64,000 nucleotides of DNA from Amyelois transitella (GCF_032362555.1 NC_083536.1:9982001-10046000); one strand, 5' to 3'. Shown: positions 30,123 to 40,011, counted from the stretch's first letter. Translations and numbers: made by a program. Notes: generated by a model from the sequence alone, not told the origin.

Positions 30123-31442
30123 CATTCAGTCAGAAAAGTATCGGGAATGGATTATTTATTTATGGTTCCAAATTCAAATTTTTGTTTTTTTTGTTGTTGT
30201 TAGATTGGCACAACTATTTTCCATTTTGGCGCGGAGTTTGAGTTGCATCTGTTGTTTACATTAAATACAGTGCTATTTTTAGTTATATCATATCTAGTGT
30301 GTATTGCTAATTTCATAATGGATAAAAACATCGAACAAAGAGTTTGTCTTAAATTTTGCATTGCCAATGGAATATCGTGTTCGGAGTCACTGAAAATGTT
30401 ACAGAAGGCTTACGGTGAATCGACTTTATCAAAAACTCGTGCTTATGAGTGGTACAAAGCGTTCAAAAGCGGTCGAGATGTGATGGAAGATTTGCCTCGC
30501 TCTGGTAGGCCATCAACGTCTTCAACTGAAGTTAACATCGCAAAAGTGAAGGAAATAGTGACTGAAAATCCTCATTCAACTTTGAGAGAGATAGCCACCG
30601 AACTTTCTGTATCTCACGAGTCGATCCGTACCATTTTAACTAATAATTTGGGTATGAAACATGTTGCCGCTCGGCTAGTCCCAAAAGACCTGAATTTTTT
30701 TCAAAAACTCAATCGCATGAGAGTCGCTGAGGACATGCTAGAACGAGTCAATTCCGACCCAACATTCATGAAACGCATTGTTACTGGTGACGAGACGTGG
30801 GTTTACGAGTTTGACATGCAAACTAGTCAACAAGCTTCGGAGTGGCGCCTTCCAACTGAACCGAAACCGAAAAAACCACGCCAAAGTCGTTCAAAAGTCA
30901 AAGTCATGTTGACTGTTTTCTTTGACTATCGCGGTGTTGTGCACTCGGAATTCTTGCCGGAAGGTCAAACGGTAAATAAGGAATATTATTTGAGTGTTAT
31001 GCGGCGTTTAAGAGAGCAAATCCGACGAAAAAGGCCAGATTTGTGGAAAGAAAATTCTTGGATTTTGCACCATGATAATGCACCTTCGCACAAGGCCATC
31101 ATTGTGAACGAATTTTTAACCAAACACTCAACAAATACCATCGAGCAACCACCATATTCACCAGATATGGCTCCAGCCGACTTTTTTCTTTTCCTAAACT
31201 CAAATTACCACTTCGTGGCACCCGTTTTCAATCGGTAGAAGACATAAAAGAGAATTCGCGGCGAGAACTGACCTCAATTCCGGAAACAGCGTTTAAAAAA
31301 TGTTTTGATGATTGGATTATTCGTTGGCGTAAGTGTATCGTTTCTAAAGGAGCATATTTTGAAGGTGATAAAATAAATTTGGATGAATAACAAACAGTTT
31401 GTGTATTATTGATCATTTCCTGCTACTTTCTTGACAGAGTAG
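30123..31442 (+). mobile_element. mariner-family transposon, copy 2, inside LINE-J
   Basis: 1320 bp with TA at 30121-30122 and 31443-31444 and the same imperfect terminal repeats as copy 1. LINE-J does not join cleanly here: the linker ends KQAL and the sequence after the element is already in the RT (SSTFPDVWKIALVLPLPK), so about 130 codons are gone. Confidence 0.95.
30318..31390 (+). pseudogene. mariner transposase, copy 2, frameshifted near its third catalytic Asp
   Basis: The same protein as copy 1 from MDKNIEQRV. The Trp codon destroyed in copy 1 is intact here. One T is missing from the run at about 31189-31193, just after APADFFLF, so the last 60 or so residues are out of frame. The three catalytic Asp residues precede the shift. 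Each copy therefore has a different single fatal lesion. Confidence 0.93.
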
Positions 31443-31444
31443 TA

Positions 31445-31980
31445 AGTCAATTGAATCCTCAACATTTCCTGATGTGTGGAAAATTGCATTAGTTCTTCCA
31501 CTGCCCAAAGTAACTAATCCTTCTGGATTAAATGAGCTCAGACCCTTTAGCATCTTGCCATACTTGTCTAAAATACTAGAAAAGGTTGTTTGTATACAGT
31601 TGACTGAGTTCTTAGAAAAGAATAATGTTTTGCCTCAGTTTCAGTCGGGATTTAGAAAACAACGCAGTACTGTAACAGCTCTTTTAGATGTCACTGACAA
31701 TATACTCCAGGCACAAGACCAGGGTAAGTGTACTGTGCTGGTGATGTTGGACTACTCCAGGGCTTTTGATTCCATAAGTGTAGATTTGTTGTTATCGAAG
31801 ATGCGCTACTATGGTTTTGACTCGGGGACTATAAACTGGTTCCAGAGCTATCTCAGTGACCGTTTTCAGCAGGTATAACTGGATAGTAGTGTTGACGGGT
31901 CCTCTGTGCTGTCAGAGAAGTTGGAAATAAAGAGAGGTGTTCCTCAGGGCTCTATTCTAGGTCCTATTTTATTCACATAC
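31445..31980 (+). pseudogene. LINE-J reverse transcriptase, N-terminal half
   Basis: Motifs in order: FPDVWKIALVLPLPKVTNPS, NELRPFSILPYLSKILEKVV, FQSGFRKQRSTVTALLDVTD, VMLDYSRAFDSISVD (first palm Asp), then TAA at 31876-31878 and GVPQGSILGPILFT. It breaks at about 31980, where the microsatellite-tailed LINE begins; the catalytic YADD is on the far side at about 33236. Confidence 0.9.
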
Positions 31981-31984
31981 AGCA

Positions 31985-32422
31985 TACGCTATTCGTCGTA
32001 TTAGGCATTTGACGGATGTGGCAACTGCTAAGCTAGTATATTTTAGTTATTTTCATAGTTTAATGTCATATGGTCTACTGCTTTGGGGATCAGCAGCAGA
32101 CATACAAACTATTTTCATTTTACAAAAAAGGGCAATTCGATATATCTACGGTCTTAAAAAAAGAGATTCCCTTAGAGATTTTTTCAAAAACCTAAATATT
32201 TTAACTTTGCCCTCCCAATACATATTCGATAACATCATGCATGTTAGGAAAAACTTAGACTCTTTCAAAAAAGTAGGTGAATGTACTAGTAGATCACTGC
32301 GGAACAATTACAAGTTGTCGATCCCAGCACATCGGCTGGCTAAGGTAGGGAAATCATTTCTGATTAATTGTATAAGATTTTATAATAAATTACCAAATTA
32401 CCAAAAAGTGTTCTTGAAATAA
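31985..32422 (+). pseudogene. CR1-like RT C-terminal fragment
   Basis: AYAIRRIRHLTDVATAKLVYF, then SLMSYGLLLWGSAADIQTIF and LQKRAIRYIYGLKKRDS: the conserved post-RT domain of CR1-type LINEs. The catalytic domains were never copied because of 5' truncation. Confidence 0.85.
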
Positions 32423-32870
32423 TGATAGAAAATTCAAACAGTATATTAAAGTTGAGCTTTGTAGGAAAGCCTATTACAGCACGGATGATTATATTAATGA
32501 TAAACATGTGTGGCCCGAGCTGGACATAATGGCCTCTTAAATGCTTGTGTATTTTTGACATGATCTTGACATTATTTGTACAGTATGTACATATTTTATT
32601 TTATATTTATTATATTTGACGAAATATTCGTACTGACATAATCAGTTCTACATTCATACATGTTTTTTAATGTAGACAATGTGCATTCGTCCACGATTTA
32701 GATTTAAGGGATCTATATTTGTAAATTGACGTCCTATGAAAATGCTGCAGTGTAGTTTGTTCCGCCGCTTCTTCTACACATGCGCTTTGGAAGCGGTAGT
32801 AGTTATAATTAGATTTAAGTTATGTGACGTCAATAAGTGATACCTTGTATCAAATTTTGAAAATAAATCT
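32423..32870 (+). other. 3' UTR of the microsatellite-tailed LINE
   Basis: Non-coding, ending AAATAAATCT just before the ATTCT array. TGACGTC occurs twice (near 32726 and 32825). Confidence 0.6.
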
Positions 32871-33179
32871 ATTCTATTCTATTCTATTCTATTCTATTCT
32901 ATTCTATTCTATTCTATTCTATTCTATTCTATTCTATTCTATTCTATTCTATTCTATTCTATTCTATTCTATTCTATTCTATTCTATTCTATTCTATTCT
33001 ATTCTATTCTATTCTATTCTATTCTATTCTATTCTATTCTATTCTATTCTATTCTATTCTATTCTATTCTATTCTATTCTATTCTATTCTATTCTATTCT
33101 ATTCTATTCTATTCTATTCTATTCTATTCTATTCTATTCTATTCTATTCTATTCTATTCTATTCTATTCTATTCTATTC
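32871..33179. repeat. Perfect ATTCT pentanucleotide array, about 62 units
   Basis: 309 bp of uninterrupted ATTCT; I see no variant unit until the last one turns into ATTCA. ATTCT repeats unwind easily under negative supercoiling. The open frame through it (repeating ILFYS) is an artefact of the repeat. Confidence 0.97.
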
Positions 33180-33182
33180 ATA

Positions 33183-34040
33183 CTCTATACAGCTGACATA
33201 AAAATGCATATCAAGCACTGCAAATTTCACAAATATGCTGATGATACACAGCTATATATACCATGCTACCCGTCTGAAATTGATGATGCCATAGGGCGAC
33301 TAAATCAAGACCTTGGATCCATTGCACAGTGGTCCAGTGATAATTGCCTTTTGTTGAATCCCCATAAAACTAAATACATAGTTTTTGGTAGTAAACATCA
33401 ACTGAATTGTCTTAATCTTTCAGCTACTGTCACCTTATCTAGTGAGGTTGTAGAGCGTGTGTCTGAGGTTAGAAACTTGGGATTGATAATGGATTCCAAT
33501 CTGTGTTTTGAGTCACACATTGCAAAGTCTGTAAGAGATTGCTTTTATAGGTTAAGGGTCCTTTATAAGGCTAGACCTTTCCTGAGTGAGTCCCTTAGAA
33601 TCCAGCTAGTGGAGGCCCTTGTTTTGTCCAAACTGAATTATGCTGATGTGGTTGTTGGGCCAAGGCTATGTAGTAAAACAAAACGGCTTCTTCAGAGGAT
33701 CCAGAATGCTTGTGCTAGATATTGTTTCAATATTCCTTTCAGAGCTCATGTAACACCATTTTTAAACCGGAACTCGATGTTAAAAATGAAACACCGCCGG
33801 AAGCTGCACCTTGCTTGTCTCTTGTTTGGCATTTTGAATTGCAAAGCCCCCTCCTATCTGTATGACAAATTGGAATGGGTGAGAAAATATAAGAGATGTG
33901 GTACCAGGAGCTGTGCGATCCAACTTGCAACACCCCAGCATCGCTCTGTTGCATTTAGAGGCAGCTTTAGATATGCAGCATCCAAGTGTTGGAACAATAT
34001 TCCTCCACCAATTCGAAACCTGAAAACCATAAATACTTTT
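33183..34040 (+). pseudogene. LINE-J reverse transcriptase, C-terminal half with YADD
   Basis: Continues the RT as LYTADIKMHIKHC, FHKYADDTQLY (catalytic), LLLNPHKTKYIVFG, EVRNLGLIMDSNLCF and ALVLSKLNYADVVVG, with the post-RT domain HVTPFLNRNSMLKMKHRRKL and ASKCWNNIPPPIRNLKTINTF. The last residues are read-through into the LINE-A tail at about 34040. No stops within this half. Confidence 0.9.
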
Positions 34041-34055
34041 TATTTATTTATTTAA

Positions 34056-34318
34056 ACTTCATATTTATTTAAACTTCATTGCACAAAATACAAATGTATA
34101 GCACAATTGGCGGACTTAATGCTAGAAGCATTATCTACCAGTCAACCATTGGGTCTTACAGAGAACTTAATGTGGGGTTAAACTAAATAAATATATTTAT
34201 ACCTACACAAAATATAAAATAAAATAATTATAATATACATACATAAAAACTACAATAAATAAACAATATACATAAATAAATAGGTGCAGCGATTACCGAA
34301 ATGAGTGAAAAGGCGATA
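34056..34318 (-). other. LINE-A 3' UTR
   Basis: On the minus strand it contains GCATTAAGTCCGCCAATTGTG and TTTTGTGCAATGAAGTTTAAA followed by AATAAATA. From memory this sequence type recurs in lepidopteran LINE 3' ends and acts as polyadenylation and RT recognition region; that is inference. Confidence 0.6.
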
Positions 34319-36000
34319 TTAAATACCCTCGCGACTCAAGAAAAACCCGTATACCCGCGATTTGAAACTAGAACGACTTCGGGATGTCCTGATGGACTCG
34401 GGAAGTGAATTCCAGAGCCTAACAGCCATAACGGCGAAAGAGTTGGAGGCAATACCTGTACGGTGAAAAGGGATAGCAAGAGTTAACTTATTTGAAGAAC
34501 GAAGGATTTTTTCGTGAGTAGAACTTAATAGTTGGAAGTCTTTTTTAAGATAGTCAGGGGCAAGCTGATTATTGAGAATGGTATAGAGCTGACATAAAAT
34601 GTGAAGATTTCTACGGTTACGGATGGGGAGCCATTTTAGCTGAGAACGGTATTCAGAAATATGATCGTACTTCCGAAGGCAGAATACAAACCTGATACAA
34701 TTGTTTAGAAGACGTTCTAATTTGTTGAGATGCTCTTCAGTTAAATCCAGATAACACACATCAGCATAATCAATTATAGGCAGAAGAAGTGCATGGGTAA
34801 GCAAAATCTTCGTTTTTGTTGGAAGAAAATGTTTTAAGCGTTGCAGATAATGCAGAACACTGTAAACTTTCCGACTGGTTGCAACAACGGGTGAATCCCA
34901 ATGTAAGTTGGTATCAATATGTAAGCCAAGGTCTTTAACAGTCGTACTAAATTCAATTATGTATAGTTCCGACAAAGATCAGCGGTGGCAAAGTGTTAAT
35001 GTCAATATTATTAATCTGATAGAAACTGCCAACTACTATAGCCTGACACTTTTTAACATTAACAGAAATGCCAAATCGATTAGACCAGTCTAGAACTCCA
35101 TTTAAGTTTTGATTCAGCAAATCAATGGCCTGTTCCATGTTATCAATATTCGTCTGTACATAAAGCTGCAAGTCATCAGCATAGAAGTGATAGAAACAGT
35201 TAATATATGATGAAAGCAAGTTTATGAAAACTGAGAACAAAATAGGAGACAAAATACCGCCTTGTGGGACGCCAGCTTTCAATTCGCACCAATCTGATTC
35301 ATCCGTACCGTTACGAACCTGTTGCTGGCGTCCATGAAGATAACTGGAGAACCAAGAAATCACTGAAGAAGAGACGTTGCAACGGGAAAGGGTGGTTAAA
35401 AGGATATCAATGTCAACAGTATTAAATGCGTTACTAAAGTCTATTAATACTAAAATTGTGACTTGTTTATGTTCCATGCCCGTTCTAATGTCTTCTGTAA
35501 CTCGAAGAAGTGCAGTGGTGGTACTATGCGCCGGCCTAAAATCAGATTGATATTTGTTTAAAAGGTCGTTATCAAGTAGATGTTTTGATAACTGGTTAAA
35601 GGCAGATGCTTCTAGAACCTTCAATAAGAATGAAAGTATGGAGATAGGACGTATGTCATTCAGATGAGTAGGATCTGGGATTTTTGGGAGAGGACGTACA
35701 TAGGCCATGAGCCATGAAAAAGGAAAGCGATTTTCTGAGAAACTGTTATTAATAATATGGGTGATGATAGGGAGGACATAAGAGAGGATTGGAATTAACA
35801 TCACACGACTTATTTGATGGACCAACGGCATTAGAGGAGATGGAATAAATGATTTTGTATACGTCGTCTTCAGTGACAGCTGAGAATTCAAATGGCCTAC
35901 CGTCGGGAGAAGGCGAAGCAAGAATAGAAGAGATCGAAGCTAATTTTATATTTTCATCTAAAAGAGGAACTGAGGAAAAATGATTGTTAAGCTCATTCAA
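34319..36000 (-). pseudogene. LINE-A reverse transcriptase, two or three frameshifts
   Basis: Blocks: 36000-35749 (RPFEFSAVTEDDVYKIIYSI), 35921-34953 (WLMAYVRPLPKIPDP, LNDIRPISILSFLLKVLE, FRPAHSTTTALLRVTED, VLIDFSNAFNTVDID, LKAGVPQGGILSPILF, and catalytic YHFYADDLQLY) and 34975-34319 (VKDLGLHIDTNLHWDS, LRKYDHISEYRSQLKWLPI, AVRLWNSLP). The shifts fall near 35830 and 34960. The same motif set occurs in the truncated copy at 10838-12064. Confidence 0.9.
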
Positions 36001-36031
36001 AGTGAAAGGGAATTTTGGGAAAACATGATTT

Positions 36032-37270
36032 CTATACTTTACCTATACCCTGAGAATTAAGAAATTTCCACATATTAGCTGGAGAAACATTTTCTATGTT
36101 GTCAGAGAAATATTGGCGTTTTGCATTTCTACAAAATCTATTGCAGAGATTCCTTGCAGCCTTATATAAGCACCAATTCTCGTTAGTACGATCCCGTTTA
36201 AACTTTCTAAAGACACGATTTCGTTTTCTCATGGCGATACGTACCGCCTCCGTGATCCATGGTGCAGGAGGGCGCTTTATTTTGATGGCACGTACGGGAG
36301 CATGTTTATCGTACAATGTTAACACTTCATTATTAAAGCGAGAAATTTTTTCATCGACTGTATTAGCCGACAAAACCGGAGACCAATCTATCCTCGCTGC
36401 ATCAGATGTAAGAGCTTCTTTATTTATTTTGGAAAGGCAACGGAGTTTCATTATGGTTGGTTTTGGTCTTGGAACTTTAATTTTATAGGAAACGTAAATA
36501 AGATCGTGATGAGAGAATTCAGGAGCGGGCGCTTGACTATGATTGGCAACAAGACCAACTGAAGAGGTAATGATCAAGTCAAGCAAAGAGGGACCATGTT
36601 CTGTGAAGTGTGTTGAACCGGATGGTAAGATTGAGAAATTGACCGACTTGACAATACCTCGCAGCTTTTTGGCCCTGGAGTCATCCTTCATCAGACACGT
36701 GTTGAAATCTCCTAGGATCAGATGGTGTGTGTAATCTGGAGAAACCGACTCAAGGAGAGATTCAAAGGCACTGAAATAATTAATATGTGAAGAGGGGCAA
36801 TAGAATACTCCCAAAGCGGCTCCGACTCCCTTAAACGAAACCTCAAGAAATATATATTCGCTGCTGGCGGTGTATTCAGAAGGTGACATAGCGAGCACAC
36901 GGTAATGTATATCACTTCTTAAATAAATGGCAACGCCGCCTCCCCGGGATCCGACACGATCGTTTCGTATTAAGATAAAGCCAGGTAGCGAATAGCTAGT
37001 CGAAGGTAAATTTGGTTTCAACCAGGTTTCGGACACAAGAATTGCGCCAAGGTGCACAGAAGAAAACGTTTCAACGAAGTCTGTGTAATGCGCGGGAATG
37101 CTTTGTGCATTGATATGACACACATTAAAATTATATGGAAAATTGTGGAATGTATTATCAACAAAAGCCCCCAAGGTCATTGTAGAATCACAGGAAACGA
37201 AACTTGAGTCACCAGATCCCTCAGCAGAGCAGAAGGTTTCGGATAAAAAATTATTATCACATTGCTGCAT
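36032..37270 (-). CDS. LINE-A ORF2 endonuclease domain and linker, open frame
   Basis: A 412-codon frame from MQQCDNNFLS. The APE endonuclease begins near residue 48: FNVCHINAQSIPAHY (Asn), ILVSETWL (Glu), RGGGVAIYLRSDI, HLILGDFNTCLM (GDFN). The final motif is FSHHDLIYVSY rather than SDH; LINE-B shows SRHD at the same place, so it is a family trait. The linker has LYDKHAPVRAIKIKRPPAPWI and the helical RKRNRVFRKFKRDR, and ends near 36032 with a shift into the RT. Confidence 0.9.
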   Translation of the reverse strand: MQQCDNNFLSETFCSAEGSGDSSFVSCDSTMTLGAFVDNTFHNFPYNFNVCHINAQSIPAHYTDFVETFSSVHLGAILVSETWLKPNLPSTSYSLPGFILIRNDRVGSRGGGVAIYLRSDIHYRVLAMSPSEYTASSEYIFLEVSFKGVGAALGVFYCPSSHINYFSAFESLLESVSPDYTHHLILGDFNTCLMKDDSRAKKLRGIVKSVNFSILPSGSTHFTEHGPSLLDLIITSSVGLVANHSQAPAPEFSHHDLIYVSYKIKVPRPKPTIMKLRCLSKINKEALTSDAARIDWSPVLSANTVDEKISRFNNEVLTLYDKHAPVRAIKIKRPPAPWITEAVRIAMRKRNRVFRKFKRDRTNENWCLYKAARNLCNRFCRNAKRQYFSDNIENVSPANMWKFLNSQGIGKV

Positions 37271-37355
37271 TGTATATAGATAAATGGGTTAATTTAAATA
37301 TAATAAATAATAAAAGTATAAAAATATAATAAATAACATACATACATACATAAAC

Positions 37356-37670
37356 TCACGCCTCTTTCCCGGAGGGGTAGGCAGAGACTACCTCTTTCCA
37401 CTTGCCACGATCCCTGCATACTTCCTTTGCTTCATCCACATTCATAACTCTCTTCATGCAAGCTCGGCGGTTTCGGGCACTTTTGACCTGACCCTTCACC
37501 AGGACGTCCTTAATTTGATCAAGATATGTTTGTCTAGGTCTTCCCACCCCGACCTTTCCCTCCACACTCTCCTTGTATATCTGCTTAGTCAACCTGTTTT
37601 CATTCATCCTCTCCACATGACCGAACCATCTCAACATACCCTTTTCTATTCCTGTAACTACATCTTCTTT
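37356..37670 (-). pseudogene. RTE-A copy 2 ORF2, last 105 codons
   Basis: EDVVTGIEKGMLRWFGHVERM, VGVGRPRQTYLDQIKDVL and VMNVDEAKEVCRDRGKWKEV up to the stop, matching copy 1 (about 6415-6726) with a few substitutions. The upstream sequence resumes at 44138 beyond Gypsy-M. Confidence 0.92.
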
Positions 37671-37674
37671 CACA

Positions 37675-37791
37675 TGTAGTGTAGCCCTAATTGTAATATG
37701 TTATACTATTATATACTATATACTTGATGATCAATAAATCAGTATCGATTCAGCTTTTGTTTAATTTACACGCATTCCCTCCTATATTAGA
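37675..37791 (+). repeat. 5' LTR of Gypsy-M (117 bp)
   Basis: Starts TGTAGTGTAGCC and ends TATATTAGA. It contains AATAAA near 37733. It matches the 3' LTR except for T/A in AATCAG(T/A)ATCG. It is very short for a Gypsy LTR, and no TATA box is obvious apart from TATACTATATA near 37710-37720. Confidence 0.95.
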
Positions 37792-37809
37792 TGGCGACCC
37801 TTGCCGAGT
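37792..37809 (+). promoter_or_regulatory. Primer binding site of Gypsy-M
   Basis: TGGCGACCCTTGCCGAGT directly follows the 5' LTR. mdg1/412-type elements begin TGGCGACC here and use a tRNA-Arg primer, so the same is likely. Confidence 0.75.
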
Positions 37810-37988
37810 CTGTCTCCGCGCTCGCGACCCGATACCGCGCCTTTTAAGGACTACGGAATTTTATCATCGTGTGTGGCCGTGTGGCTCTCTGTGATCGAAA
37901 ATGCATTTGGAAGAGTACAATAATAAGATTCGTGAAGCGATCACAACGCTATTGTTACACGGAGGAAATTTGGTAAATTTCACGAAAA

Positions 37989-38273
37989 ATGGGTGCATCT
38001 CAATCTAACAAGAACGAGGATGTGGTGATTGCCCAAGTTGCATCTGGAGGGAGTAATACGACCCAATTCGAGAAATATATGAACACCAATAATATAATCT
38101 TGGTCTTACTGCTGGTTTTGGTGGCCACGGGCGGCCTGATATTCATATACAGAATTTTTAAAAATTGGCAGGGATTTGTGATACGACAAGAAGTTAGAGA
38201 TGCAATATTGACCAGATATTCTAGTATCATACGACGGCAGCAGGATAGGGGTGATCCTGTGTTCCAGGCCTAG
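37989..38273 (+). CDS. Small membrane protein of Gypsy-M (94 aa), function unknown
   Basis: An ATG at 37989 opens an uninterrupted 94-codon frame between the primer site and gag. The N-terminus MGASQSN fits the N-myristoylation consensus (Gly2, Ser6). Residues about 34-54 (NIILVLLLVLVATGGLIFIY) form one strong transmembrane segment, followed by a basic cytoplasmic-type stretch (RIFKNWQGFVIRQEVRD) and an Arg/Gln-rich end. It is the first ORF on the predicted transcript, ahead of gag, so it could be translated well. I infer a membrane-targeting or particle-trafficking role; Gypsy elements normally have only gag, pol and sometimes env after pol. I do not recognise a named family. Confidence 0.7.
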   Translation: MGASQSNKNEDVVIAQVASGGSNTTQFEKYMNTNNIILVLLLVLVATGGLIFIYRIFKNWQGFVIRQEVRDAILTRYSSIIRRQQDRGDPVFQA

Positions 38274-38775
38274 CGTGATTGACGATGACGACCAACTACG
38301 TGACTAGCAGACCCAGTCCTGATGTTCATCCTACTACGTGCGTTTTAAATCTCTCGGGTGTGTACAGTGTGATATATATAGTGATGCGTTACGTTAATAA
38401 AAATTAAGAGTTGTTGCGGTATAGAAGTCGGGACTGAGTGCGAATACGGCAGAATTTACGGATTACGATACCTACCTATTTAGTGGACATTAAGTAATTA
38501 TACCTCTATATTAAATTACCAATATACTTATACGTTTTATACTTATATACAAATTATTCTTATCCATATTAAAGTGTTAAAGCTAAAGCATAATTGTGGT
38601 ATAAATAATATTTCATAATGATAAGTACTTAACAAAATTATTACTTTACCGTGTATTGTTTACATAGCGATGTCCATATATGATACGTCTCGATGCCACT
38701 ACTACTGGAGCTCACGGGAATTAATATGGTACGTAATTTTATATTACTTTTTCTATTGCTATTTTATACTAAGTT
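38274..38775 (+). other. Non-coding spacer between the small ORF and gag of Gypsy-M
   Basis: About 500 bp, AT-rich, with no frame of note. Gag translation after such a spacer suggests splicing, reinitiation or internal entry. No strong splice sites were identified. Confidence 0.55.
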
Positions 38776-40011
38776 ATGGAAAGAGAATTATTAAAATGCT
38801 TGGAAGATATCATACAAATAAAGAAGTATTTGATTAAGAAAGGAAAATCTAGGTACAAGGGAAACGTTATAAAAAATAAATTAAGTGAGTCAGATTTAAT
38901 TTTGAAACGTTGTGATAGTATTGTAAAAGTTTTGTGTCAAGAGAAAGGATTGAGTAGTAAAACAGTAGATAGTATTAACTCCATAACAACTGAAATTCGT
39001 AGTGTGTACGACAATATTAAACTTTTATGTTCAACTCCTAAAGAGGAAATAAGTAGTGATAGTGATAGTAATTATAGTGAAACTGCTGAATTTTTAGACT
39101 CAAAAATGGAGTTTGATTTGAAGACGGCCTGTGAGTTTATCTCTGTAATGAACAGTAATGAAAATAATACGAAAAACATGATTGACTCGATAGAAATGTA
39201 TGCTGAAATGTTGTCCAATCCAGGAAAACAAATTTTGATAAAATTTGTGCTGAAAAGCAGACTTACAGAAAATGCTAAACTTCGTATGCAAAAGGAATAT
39301 TCATCTGTAAGTGACCTTGTTAAAGACTTAAGAAAATTTCTTTTATCTAAAAAATCTTTTACATCAATTCATTCGCGATTGCAAAATGTTACTCAGGGTT
39401 GGCGTACAATTGATCAGTATGGGGCAGAAATCGAAAAATTGTTTTCCGATTTGACAATTTCGCAAGCAGAGGGTAATTCAGAAAAATACGCTGTTTTGAA
39501 ACCTTTGAATGAAAAGTTGGCGGTGAAACGGTTTTCAGATGGACTGCGGGATTCCCGTCTGAGCACCATCATTACAGCTCGAAACTACGAGCATCTCAAG
39601 GACGCGATCCAGGCGGCTAAAGACGAGGAGGTAGCTGCAACGTCTTCGACGACGGCCTCAGCAGGTATCATGCAGATCTCGCGCCGTGGAAGAGGTATGT
39701 ATCCTCAATATACTCGCATGCAGCATGGCAGATTCCAACATTCGAGGTATCAGCATAACAATGTAAGAAATTTTAGACAAGGAAATCAGTTTCGTGGCAG
39801 TCAAAACACTTCGTTTAACAATTTTAATAGAGGACATTTTAATAATAGAAGCGGTCAGAATCGTACTCGTTATAATACCCGTGGTAGGGGACATATGAAA
39901 AATTCTTCGAATCGTGGTTCGAATCATCGTGTATTTTACAATGAACAAACGAATGAGGAGGTTCAACCCGAAACATCTAGTACAAATGAATTAAAGTTTT
40001 TTCGATCTTAA
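38776..40011 (+). CDS. Gypsy-M gag
   Basis: An intact 411-aa frame. The first 100 residues are helical and basic (LLKCLEDIIQIKKYLIKKGK). An acidic Ser-rich linker (SSDSDSNYSE) precedes the capsid-like domain at about residues 112-285 (AEMLSNPGKQILIKFVLKSRL, VKDLRKFLLSKKSFTSIHSR, RFSDGLRDSRLSTIITARNY). The last 110 residues are rich in Arg, Gly, Asn and Gln (RRGRGMYPQY, RFQHSRYQHNN, TRGRGHMKN), replacing a zinc knuckle as the nucleic acid-binding part. The stop is TAA at 40009-40011; pol is in the +1 frame and overlaps by about 14 bases (39995-40008). Confidence 0.93.
   Translation: MERELLKCLEDIIQIKKYLIKKGKSRYKGNVIKNKLSESDLILKRCDSIVKVLCQEKGLSSKTVDSINSITTEIRSVYDNIKLLCSTPKEEISSDSDSNYSETAEFLDSKMEFDLKTACEFISVMNSNENNTKNMIDSIEMYAEMLSNPGKQILIKFVLKSRLTENAKLRMQKEYSSVSDLVKDLRKFLLSKKSFTSIHSRLQNVTQGWRTIDQYGAEIEKLFSDLTISQAEGNSEKYAVLKPLNEKLAVKRFSDGLRDSRLSTIITARNYEHLKDAIQAAKDEEVAATSSTTASAGIMQISRRGRGMYPQYTRMQHGRFQHSRYQHNNVRNFRQGNQFRGSQNTSFNNFNRGHFNNRSGQNRTRYNTRGRGHMKNSSNRGSNHRVFYNEQTNEEVQPETSSTNELKFFRS
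39995..40011 (+). promoter_or_regulatory. Probable gag-pol frameshift site of Gypsy-M
   Basis: The gag frame reads TTT TTT CGA TCT TAA; the pol frame is open only from AGT TTT TTC GAT CTT AAA onward. Passing from gag to pol needs a +1 (or -2) shift in this 14-base window, which holds a run of six T before a CGA codon and the stop. Confidence 0.6.

Larger units (their letters stand above)
31981..33179 (+). mobile_element. 5'-truncated CR1-like LINE with an ATTCT array as its tail
   Basis: It contains only the RT C-terminal domain, a 3' UTR of about 450 bp and the 309-bp ATTCT array. It sits inside the LINE-J RT between GPILF and the continuation LYTADIKMHIKHC. The flanks share ATTCA(CA)TAC, an imperfect candidate target duplication. 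Short-repeat tails are normal for CR1-type LINEs, but one of 62 units is unusually long. Confidence 0.8.
26122..34040 (+). mobile_element. CR1/Jockey-group LINE (LINE-J) with three nested insertions
   Basis: Plus-strand order: ORF1 with PHD finger (26122-27188), spacer, ORF2 endonuclease (27755-28460 and 29805 on), RT (31445-31980 and 33180-34040). It is interrupted by a piggyBac-like element (28465-29800), mariner copy 2 (30123-31442) and a microsatellite-tailed CR1-like LINE (about 31981-33179). The 3' end is missing: LINE-A sequence, in the opposite direction, starts at about 34040. About 130 codons between linker and RT are missing at the mariner site. Confidence 0.85.
34045..37328 (-). 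mobile_element. LINE-A, CR1/Jockey-group LINE, ORF2 nearly complete
   Basis: Minus-strand element with endonuclease (37270-36032), RT (36000-34319), a conserved 3' UTR and an AAATAAATAAA-type tail at about 34045-34070. It lies between the broken LINE-J 3' end and the RTE-A copy 2 tail. ORF1 is absent, so it is probably 5'-truncated near 37328. Confidence 0.85.

Noticed and set aside
32824..33201. A 125-codon frame of repeated ILFYS
   Set aside because: It is the translation of the ATTCT microsatellite; pentamers without stops are open in several frames.
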